A stretch of DNA of 5,331 nt from Thalassolituus sp. (GTDB taxonomy: Bacteria; Pseudomonadota; Gammaproteobacteria; Pseudomonadales; Oceanobacteraceae): contig JARGOI010000199.1 of the NCBI GenBank assembly GCA_029212275.1, forward strand, positions 1-5,331, read 5' to 3'. Below the pieces are notes generated by a model that was not told the DNA's origin, made no database searches, and saw nothing but the letters and a program-made list of their open reading frames with translations. Below are positions 1 to 4,557 of this stretch, in pieces; positions within the stretch are counted from its first letter, which is position 1; each line of letters begins with the position of its first letter. The translations under genes were made by a program, and so were the position numbers.

Positions 1-69
1 GACCGCGGCGCGGGTGTCGAAATAATCGAGACTGCTGCCGGGCAGATTTTTACGGAATTTTGTATTCAT
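1..69 (-). CDS. acnD: AcnD, Fe/S-dependent 2-methylcitrate dehydratase (5' fragment only)
   Basis: Only the first 23 codons are in the window, and the gene continues past the left edge. The ATG is at 69-67 and the peptide opens MNTKFRKNLPG, followed by a segment ending LDYFDTRAAV. This agrees with the N-terminus of AcnD proteins, which begin roughly MNTxxRKxLPGTxLDYFDTRAA. AcnD is an aconitase-family [4Fe-4S] enzyme that dehydrates 2-methylcitrate in the methylcitrate cycle, usually together with the isomerase PrpF in organisms lacking PrpD activity. The cluster and aconitase motifs lie outside the window. Position after prpC on the same strand is the usual operon order and supports the call. 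The ribosome binding site is weak: an AAAGAGA stretch lies about 11 nt upstream. The gene is separated from prpC by a 270-bp gap filled by a REP array, which is long for a within-operon gap. Confidence 0.88.
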   Translation of the reverse strand, partial: MNTKFRKNLPGSSLDYFDTRAAV

Positions 70-115
70 AGCGGTAAGGTCTCTTTAATGTGTGCTCGTT
101 GGTGCAGAATTTATT

Positions 116-308
116 GTTGGGTTACGCGCTTCGCGCTAACCCAACCTACGTTTTGTTTTTAACTTAAACGCGGTGTACTTTTAATCGCTTCTTTTGTTGG
201 GTTACGCGCTTCGCGCTAACCCAACCTACGTTTGGTGTTTAATTAAACACGGCGTACTTTTTTTGAATCTTTTGTTGGGTTACGTGCTTCGCGCTAACCC
301 AACCTACG
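116..308 (-). repeat. Tandem array of three REP-like palindromes between prpC and acnD
   Basis: Three direct copies of a 35-bp element lie at 116-150, 196-230 and 274-308. Copies 1 and 2 are identical. Copy 3 differs by one base (T at 285 for C). In copy 1, GTTGGGTTA (116-124) pairs with TAACCCAAC (137-145), C125 is bulged, GCGC (126-129) pairs with GCGC (133-136), and the loop is TTC. On the minus strand each copy carries GTAG directly 5' of the palindrome and a GCGAAGC tip. A 5' GTAG plus a bulged palindrome is the known layout of REP sequences mobilised by RAYT (TnpA-REP) transposases. The spacers at 151-195 and 231-273 are also related to each other (both hold AAAC-CGG-GTACTTTT-like stretches), so the repeating unit is about 78-80 bp. 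The rest of the 70-339 gap shows no ORF. No RAYT gene is visible here. Confidence 0.88.
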
Positions 309-339
309 GTTAGTTTTTGAAAGCATAAGCCAACCCGTA

Positions 340-1461
340 TTAGCGGCTTGAAATTGGGCTGACGGTGCGTGGCTCAACGCCTACGTAGTCTGCACTTGGG
401 CGTATGATGCGGTTGTCGGCACGTTGTTCCATGACGTGTGCGGCCCAACCCGTTAGGCGGCTGCATACGAATATCGGTGTGAACAATGGTGTTGGAATGC
501 CCATGTAGTTGTACGCAGACGCGTGAAAGAAGTCGGCGTTACAGAACAGTTTTTTCTCGCGCCACATGACGGCTTCGCAACGCACAGAAATGTCGTACAA
601 GTTGGTGTCGCCATTTTCGATGGCTAACTTCTCAGACCATTCTTTAATGACGGCGTTACGTGGGTCGGATTCACTGTAAATAGCGTGACCAAAGCCCATG
701 ATTTTATCTTTGCGAGCAAGCATACCCATGATGCTTTCTTCGGCGTGTTCCGCATTTTTCATGCCTTCGATCAATTCCATCGCGGCTTCGTTGGCGCCAC
801 CATGCAATGGGCCACGTAACGAGCCAATGGCGCCAGTAATGCACGAATGCATGTCGCTAAGCGTTGAAGCACAAACACGAGCGGTAAAGGTAGAGGCGTT
901 GAATTCGTGCTCGGCGTATAAAATCAGTGATGCTTGCATTACCTGAGTATGCAGCTCGGAGGGTTTTTCTCCATGCAGGGTCCACAAAAATTGCTCAGCG
1001 ATAGAGTCGGCATCGGTGTCAACATCAATGCTTTTACCGTGATGACTAAAGTTGTACCAGTAGTTAATCATCCCAGGGAAGATTGCTAACAGCCGATTAG
1101 TAGCTTCTAGCTGATCAGCAAAGCTGTTTTCTGTTTCTAGGTTGCCCAGCATAGAACAACCGGTACGCATTACGTCCATTGGATGAGCCGATTTTGGAAT
1201 ACGCTCAAGCACTTCTTTTAACGCCACGGGCAATGTGCGCATGGATTTAAGTTTGGTTTTGTAGAGATCCAATTCTGTTTGAGTTGGCAGTTCGCCATTT
1301 AAAATTAGATATGCAACTTCTTCAAATACGCAGTTAGCCGCGAGATCTTTTACGTCGTAACCACGGTAGGTTAAGCCAGAGCCTGTTTTGCCTACGGTAG
1401 ACAGTGCGGTTTTTCCTGCAACTTGGCCACGAAGGCCTGCGCCGCTGAGTTCTTTAGCCAT
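340..1461 (-). CDS. prpC: PrpC, 2-methylcitrate synthase
   Basis: This is a citrate-synthase family enzyme of 373 residues, close to the roughly 375 usual for PrpC. It condenses propionyl-CoA with oxaloacetate to 2-methylcitrate in the cytoplasm. It opens MAKELSGAGLRGQVAG and carries TYRGYD (31-36). The active-site residues are visible: His220 in GPLHGGANE, His259 in GFGHAIY, and Asp310 in ADFFHASAY. These align with His235, His274 and Asp325 of the enterobacterial enzyme at a constant offset of 15. The TGWAAHVMEQR and RIIRPSADYVG stretches near the C-terminus are typical of PrpC rather than GltA. I chose the ATG at 1461 because it matches the family N-terminus and has GGGAGA 8 nt upstream. 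The reading frame extends to a TTG at 1509, with GAGG nearby, which would add 16 residues foreign to the family. The gene lies 111 bp after prpB and is probably cotranscribed with it. Confidence 0.96.
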   Translation of the reverse strand: MAKELSGAGLRGQVAGKTALSTVGKTGSGLTYRGYDVKDLAANCVFEEVAYLILNGELPTQTELDLYKTKLKSMRTLPVALKEVLERIPKSAHPMDVMRTGCSMLGNLETENSFADQLEATNRLLAIFPGMINYWYNFSHHGKSIDVDTDADSIAEQFLWTLHGEKPSELHTQVMQASLILYAEHEFNASTFTARVCASTLSDMHSCITGAIGSLRGPLHGGANEAAMELIEGMKNAEHAEESIMGMLARKDKIMGFGHAIYSESDPRNAVIKEWSEKLAIENGDTNLYDISVRCEAVMWREKKLFCNADFFHASAYNYMGIPTPLFTPIFVCSRLTGWAAHVMEQRADNRIIRPSADYVGVEPRTVSPISSR

Positions 1462-1469
1462 TTCGATAT

Positions 1470-1475
1470 TCTCCC
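1470..1475 (-). promoter_or_regulatory. Ribosome binding site that fixes the prpC start
   Basis: GGGAGA on the minus strand lies 8 nt before the ATG at 1461. It supports this start over the upstream in-frame TTG at 1509. Confidence 0.75.
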
Positions 1476-1488
1476 AGTGCGGAGCTGA

Positions 1489-1524
1489 CGAGTTAGGTTT
1501 GCGCTGCAAATACCTCTAATCTCG
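1489..1524 (-). promoter_or_regulatory. Imperfect inverted repeat in the prpB-prpC leader
   Basis: CGAG/CTCG, TTAG/CTAA, GT/AC and TTGC/GCAA pair in order around a GCT loop. The three bulges (2, 2 and 1 nt) are all on the same arm, giving 14 base pairs in total. In the mRNA the hairpin would end 27 nt before the prpC ATG and would enclose the alternative GAGG/TTG start. It could stabilise the message or block the upstream start, but bulged stems of this size also arise by chance. The remainder of the 1462-1572 gap is AT-rich and shows no other element. Confidence 0.3.
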
Positions 1525-1572
1525 CCAACACTCCTTATCTAACATTAAAAGATTAAATTGTGATTCTAAGGA

Positions 1573-2463
1573 TTATTTGCTTTTGCTTTCTGCAAACAGC
1601 GCATCGAGCTTTTGTTCGAAGTCGTGGTAATTCAGGTAGTCGTATAACTCCATGCGGGTTTGCATGATATCAATAACTTTGCGCTGATCACCTTCTTCTA
1701 AAATGCTTTTGTACACCGTTTCTGCCGCTTTGTTCATGGCCCGGAATGCACTCAGTGGGTACAACACCATGGCCGCGCCCCACTCGCCTAGTTGTTCGCG
1801 ATTCCACAGTTCGGTTTGACCAAACTCGGTGATGTTGGCTAACAAAGGCACGTCGATTGCCGCAGCAAATTTGCGGTAGTCTTCTTCAGTTTTAATCGCT
1901 TCGGCAAAGATACCATCAGCACCAGCGACTACACAGGCTTGCGCACGCTCAATGGCAGCGTCCAGACCTTCTTGAGCAAAGGCATCGGTACGCGCCATGA
2001 TAAAGAAGCTAGGATCAACGCGGGCGTCAACGGCCGCTTTAATGCGATCGACCATTTCTTCTTTCGACACAATTTCTTTATTGGGACGATGTCCGCAACG
2101 TTTTTGTGCCACTTGATCTTCGATATGTACCGCAGCAGCTCCGGCTTTTTCCATCTGTTCAATGGTGCGCGCAATGTTGAATGCTCCGCCCCAACCGGTA
2201 TCGATATCAACCAACAAGGGTAACGATGATGCCGCCGTAATGCGACGCACATCTTCCACCACATCATTCAATGAGGTCATGCCTAAATCGGGCAAACCAT
2301 AGGAAGCGTTAGCAACGCCGCCGCCAGACAAGTAGATGGCTTTATGACCAATGCGTTCCGCCATCATCGCAGCGTACGCATTGATGGTGCCTAAAATCTG
2401 CAATGGTTTATTATCTTCTAATGCTTGGCGAAACTTCTGACCGGGAGTTAATTGTTTAGTCAT
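1573..2463 (-). CDS. prpB: PrpB, 2-methylisocitrate lyase
   Basis: This 296-residue protein belongs to the isocitrate lyase/PEP mutase superfamily, with the same length as the E. coli enzyme. It cleaves 2-methylisocitrate to pyruvate and succinate, the last step of the methylcitrate cycle. Family landmarks in order are GTINAY (25-30), the substrate loop SGGGVA (46-51), GLPDLG (56-61), the Mg-binding region LLVDIDTGWGG with Asp86 and Asp88, HIEDQ (113-117), and the signature KRCGH at 121-125 with catalytic Cys123. RPNKEIVSKEEMVDRIKAAVDA, split around residues 126-147, is also PrpB-like. LANITEFGQT (208-217) and LYPLSAFRAMN (234-244) follow. No key residue is missing. The ATG overlaps the stop of the regulator gene as ATGA, suggesting translational coupling. 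AGGA lies 9 nt upstream. Confidence 0.97.
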   Translation of the reverse strand: MTKQLTPGQKFRQALEDNKPLQILGTINAYAAMMAERIGHKAIYLSGGGVANASYGLPDLGMTSLNDVVEDVRRITAASSLPLLVDIDTGWGGAFNIARTIEQMEKAGAAAVHIEDQVAQKRCGHRPNKEIVSKEEMVDRIKAAVDARVDPSFFIMARTDAFAQEGLDAAIERAQACVVAGADGIFAEAIKTEEDYRKFAAAIDVPLLANITEFGQTELWNREQLGEWGAAMVLYPLSAFRAMNKAAETVYKSILEEGDQRKVIDIMQTRMELYDYLNYHDFEQKLDALFAESKSK

Positions 2464-3128
2464 GAGAGATATTCCTGTTGGGCGAGCAATGATTCTAAAT
2501 TAGTGAGCGACACTTGAATGTGTCGGCGCATCAGCAGTTCAGCCAATTCGGCATCACGTGCTGCGATGGCTTCGACAATGCGCTGGTGTTCCTTCAGCGC
2601 TTGCCGTGGACGTTGCTTGTTGGTGCTGGTTTGATAACGGTACATGCGAATGATGTGGTACAAATCGCCACACAACATTTGCTTTAATCGATTGTTTTTA
2701 CTTCCTTCGATAATGCGGTAATGAAAATCCAGATTGCCCGACTTCTGATAATAGCTTAGACCCTGATCGGCCTCGATGGAGCGCGCGTGTTCTTCGAGTA
2801 AGCCTTCTAGGTCTTTTATTTCGTCGTCTGACATGCGTGTGGCGGCTAAGCGACAGGCCATGCTTTCGAGCTCTAAGCGCACTTCGTAAATATCGCGCAA
2901 CTCTTCCAACGACAAAGAAACCACTCTGGCGCCGGCGTGCGGGATACGCACGACCAGATTTCGGGCTTCGAGTTTTTGAATGGCTTCGCGCATGGGAGCG
3001 CGGCTGCCGCCATAACGGTCGACCAATGCTTTCTCGGACAAACGCTCACCCGGACGAATCTCACCACGGACAATCGCGGTAGCGAGTTCGGAGCATACTT
3101 TTTCAGCGAGCGTTTGGGTGTCGGACAT
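2460..3128 (-). CDS. GntR-family (FadR/FCD subfamily) regulator, probable regulator of the prp operon
   Basis: This 222-residue transcription factor has an N-terminal winged helix-turn-helix (about residues 8-70, with GEIRPGERLSEKALVDRYG and SRAPMREAIQKLEARNLV) and a C-terminal all-helical FCD ligand domain (about 77-202). The FCD metal-site histidines are visible as His136 (LDFHYRI), His181 (EHQRIVEAI) and His203 (RRHIQ). The residue four before His136 is Asn132, where many FCD proteins have Asp. Its place as first gene of the prp operon is shared with many Pseudomonas-type genomes, and a GntR regulator there has been called PrpQ in comparative genomics. I leave the symbol blank because I could not confirm equivalence. 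Its ligand is plausibly a methylcitrate-cycle intermediate, which is inferred. The ATG at 3128 is the only sensible start, since an in-frame TAA lies upstream with no other start codon between. It has no recognisable Shine-Dalgarno, and an operator-like palindrome occupies that position. The gene overlaps prpB by 4 bp. Confidence 0.93.
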   Translation of the reverse strand: MSDTQTLAEKVCSELATAIVRGEIRPGERLSEKALVDRYGGSRAPMREAIQKLEARNLVVRIPHAGARVVSLSLEELRDIYEVRLELESMACRLAATRMSDDEIKDLEGLLEEHARSIEADQGLSYYQKSGNLDFHYRIIEGSKNNRLKQMLCGDLYHIIRMYRYQTSTNKQRPRQALKEHQRIVEAIAARDAELAELLMRRHIQVSLTNLESLLAQQEYLS

Positions 3129-3131
3129 GGA

Positions 3132-3141
3132 TTGTCTACAA
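3132..3141. promoter_or_regulatory. Proximal operator-like palindrome (TTGTCTACAA)
   Basis: This 10-bp near-palindrome has TTGT and ACAA half-sites around CT and lies 3 bp from the regulator ATG. It shares both half-sites with the perfect palindrome at 3205-3214, and the form TTGT-N2-ACAA suits FCD-type GntR proteins. It falls downstream of the predicted transcription start (about +14 to +23), consistent with repression. Confidence 0.6.
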
Positions 3142-3144
3142 ACT

Positions 3145-3150
3145 ATTATA
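3145..3150 (-). promoter_or_regulatory. Alternative -10 hexamer TATAAT
   Basis: This is a perfect TATAAT on the minus strand, but no good -35 lies at 16-18 bp (ACCTCC sits at 17) and there is no extended -10 TG. If used, it would give a leader of only about 10 nt, with the proximal palindrome at the start site. I consider it weaker than the promoter at 3161-3188. Confidence 0.3.
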
Positions 3151-3160
3151 AATTAGCTTC

Positions 3161-3188
3161 ATTTTACGGAGGTTCTGCGGTTTTTCAA
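3161..3188 (-). promoter_or_regulatory. Predicted sigma70 promoter of the GntR-prpBC-acnD operon
   Basis: On the minus strand, TTGAAA (3188-3183) and TAAAAT (3166-3161) are separated by 16 bp, and each matches 5 of 6 consensus bases. Transcription would begin near 3154, giving a leader of about 26 nt. The promoter lies between the two best palindromes, so a regulator bound at either or both could control it. Confidence 0.55.
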
Positions 3189-3203
3189 TGATAAATACAG
3201 AGT

Positions 3204-3215
3204 ATTGTATACAAT
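3204..3215. promoter_or_regulatory. Distal operator, perfect 12-bp palindrome ATTGTATACAAT
   Basis: This perfect palindrome is centred at 3209.5, about 55 bp upstream of the predicted start site and 15 bp upstream of the -35. Its TTGTATACAA core resembles motifs reported for FCD-type GntR regulators and matches the proximal site in both half-sites. The most likely ligand is the adjacent GntR protein. Confidence 0.65.
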
Positions 3216-3220
3216 CTTAG

Positions 3221-3230
3221 TCGTAGACAT
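3221..3230. promoter_or_regulatory. Possible third, degenerate operator (TCGTAGACAT)
   Basis: This matches the minus-strand form of the proximal site (TTGTAGACAA) at 8 of 10 positions. It lies 16 bp from the distal palindrome centre to centre and abuts the terminator. It is weak on its own and is listed because of the proximity. Confidence 0.3.
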
Positions 3231-3231
3231 A

Positions 3232-3258
3232 AAAAAACCCAGGTTCACTGGGTTTTTT
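3232..3258 (-). terminator. Rho-independent terminator after rraA, probably bidirectional
   Basis: An 11-bp perfect stem (six A:T pairs then CCCAG/CTGGG) with a 5-nt loop (3243-3247) is followed on the minus strand by T's from the A-run starting at 3231. It lies 36 bp past the rraA stop and before the prp promoter, so it separates the two transcription units. The T-run on the other strand would also stop plus-strand transcripts. Confidence 0.88.
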
Positions 3259-3294
3259 GCGATCTATATTGGCAACCTAGGGTATGCAGCCAAA

Positions 3295-3786
3295 TTACTC
3301 AGGCATGGTCAGCTTTTGAGGTGACACAATCACACCGTTATTGTCAGCATAAACAAACTGGCCAGGGATAAATTCAACGCCGCCAAACTTCACGGTCACG
3401 TTAACATCACCCAAACCGCGCTTATCGGTTTTTAGTGGGATGGTTGCTAACGCTTGTACACCAAGTTCGGTTTCCATGATGGCATCTACGTCACGAATAC
3501 AACCGTAAATGATTAAACCTTCCCAGCCATTCTTGGCAGCTTTTTCGGCCAGCATGTCGCCCAACAAAGCATTACGCATAGAACCACCACCATCGACTAC
3601 CATGACTTTACCAACGCCATCGGTATCGACTAATTCTTTCACTTTGGAGTTATCTTCGTGACACTTAACGGTCACAATTTCACCACCAAACGACTCACGG
3701 GCACCGTAGTTGTTGAACATTGGCTCAACGACTTGCACGAGGTCTGGGTATTCGTCACATAGGTCTGGGGTAATGTACTGAGTCAT
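3295..3786 (-). CDS. rraA: RraA-family protein (RNase E inhibitor / HMG aldolase-like)
   Basis: The protein has 163 residues, against 161 for E. coli RraA, and similarity runs throughout: LCDEYPDLVQVVEPMF (9-24), SFGGEIVTVKC (32-42), VMVVDGGGSMRNALLGD (61-77), NGWEGLIIYGCIRDVDA (86-102) and YADNNGVIVSP (146-156). E. coli RraA binds RNase E and lowers its activity. Many homologues are metal-dependent 4-hydroxy-4-methyl-2-oxoglutarate aldolases or oxaloacetate decarboxylases. The Arg98-Asp99 pair matches the RD pair of the aldolases, where E. coli RraA has Arg-Gln, so enzymatic activity is possible here. The sequence alone does not decide between these roles. The start at 3786 has AGGAGA 6 nt upstream, the best ribosome binding site in the window. 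The gene lies 15 bp after the oxidoreductase gene and ends before a terminator. The symbol reflects family membership, not proven RNase E inhibition. Confidence 0.9.
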   Translation of the reverse strand: MTQYITPDLCDEYPDLVQVVEPMFNNYGARESFGGEIVTVKCHEDNSKVKELVDTDGVGKVMVVDGGGSMRNALLGDMLAEKAAKNGWEGLIIYGCIRDVDAIMETELGVQALATIPLKTDKRGLGDVNVTVKFGGVEFIPGQFVYADNNGVIVSPQKLTMPE

Positions 3787-3792
3787 ATTATT

Positions 3793-3798
3793 TCTCCT
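3793..3798 (-). promoter_or_regulatory. Strong ribosome binding site of rraA
   Basis: AGGAGA on the minus strand lies 6 nt before the ATG and starts 4 bp past the preceding stop codon. It confirms the start and suggests high, independent translation of rraA within the cluster. Confidence 0.8.
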
Positions 3799-3801
3799 AT
3801 A

Positions 3802-4557
3802 TCAATAACTTAGCTTTGAAAAGTAATCTATCTTATCAACACGAAAACGTTCTATATTGAAGGATTTTGTCTTTGTTTGTGAGGCTCTTTGTGGCTCTCT
3901 CTGCTCGGTTTGTTGCGCCGCAGCAAGCATGGCTGTTGCAACAGTAGCACCCGAACGCGCACTTAAGTTACCCAAAAACTGAAACTGCAGCAGCATGCCT
4001 GCCAAACGTTCCATTGGTCGTGACTCGTTACGATCACCAAGCAAAATGGAAGGCTGCCAAAAATGGATTCTGGCAGGCAACTGACTGATACCATCTTCCA
4101 TTTGGCCTTTGGTGCGGTTGTAAAAAAATAAGGATGTCGACGACGCATCCCGTGCACTGACCACTGACAACAACTTGGCGCCAAGACTTACTGCAAACTG
4201 AGCCGAGCTTATGACTAAATCTCGATCCACCTTTTGCAAACCAGACTTGCCGCTTTGCTTTTGGGTGGTGCCCAAAGCACAGAAAAAATGATCAATATTT
4301 GGGCAGTTTGCGACGGGCGTTAATTGACCGTCGTCAGTGATGTTCGTCAACCACTGCAAGCGGTTGTCATCCACAAACTTGCGATAGACTGAGGGGCATT
4401 CGCGTCGCGCCAACACAACAACCTGCTGGTAATAAGCTTCTGAAAGCATTCGCTCTAGTAACTTACCACCGATCAAACCGGTCGCTCCTATAAGCAGCGC
4501 GGTCGGCGAGCTGTTATCCAGTTTTGACGATACATTCGAGGTATCAGGCAATAGCAT
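3802..4557 (-). CDS. HTATIP2-like NAD(P)-binding oxidoreductase (atypical SDR)
   Basis: This 251-residue protein has an N-terminal Rossmann fold. After a short variable lead it shows ALLIGATGLIGGKLLERML, whose GATGLIG (24-30) is the Gly-x-x-Gly-x-x-Gly dinucleotide motif. Further landmarks are CALGTTQKQSG (93-103) with KVDRD (109-113), SVVSARDAS (131-139), Tyr146 and Lys150 in YNRTK (the YxxxK pair), and QPSILLGDR (168-176). This pattern is typical of bacterial proteins related to HTATIP2/CC3. The substrate is unknown. The C-terminus has a polar, Gln/Arg/Lys-rich segment (about 215-232) that looks lineage-specific. The start overlaps the hydrolase end by 14 bp. AAAGGG lies only 1 nt from the ATG at 4557 but 7 nt from an in-frame TTG at 4551, so the true start may be the TTG (overlap then 8 bp). 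It is probably cotranscribed with the hydrolase and rraA genes. Confidence 0.82.
   Translation of the reverse strand: MLLPDTSNVSSKLDNSSPTALLIGATGLIGGKLLERMLSEAYYQQVVVLARRECPSVYRKFVDDNRLQWLTNITDDGQLTPVANCPNIDHFFCALGTTQKQSGKSGLQKVDRDLVISSAQFAVSLGAKLLSVVSARDASSTSLFFYNRTKGQMEDGISQLPARIHFWQPSILLGDRNESRPMERLAGMLLQFQFLGNLSARSGATVATAMLAAAQQTEQREPQRASQTKTKSFNIERFRVDKIDYFSKLSY

Noticed and set aside
116..308. CRISPR array
   Set aside because: Repeats of 35 bp with 43-45 bp spacers superficially fit, but the spacers are related to each other, there are only three copies, the repeat is a near-full palindrome with a REP-type GTAG, and no cas genes are nearby.
698..946. 82-codon ORF on the plus strand
   Set aside because: It lies wholly antisense to the conserved active-site region of prpC, has no ribosome binding site I could see and no recognisable protein features.
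1462..1509. N-terminal extension of PrpC from a TTG start
   Set aside because: The extra 16 residues do not match PrpC family N-termini, while the ATG at 1461 has a well-spaced GGGAGA and the expected MAKELSGAG start.
1929..2267. 112-codon minus-strand ORF and the 94-codon plus-strand ORF at 1939-2223
   Set aside because: Both overlap prpB in other frames. The prpB frame is fully conserved and intact, so these are shadows.
2837..3191. Short ORFs on both strands over the regulator gene
   Set aside because: They are out of frame with, or antisense to, an intact GntR protein, and one runs through the promoter region. No coding evidence.
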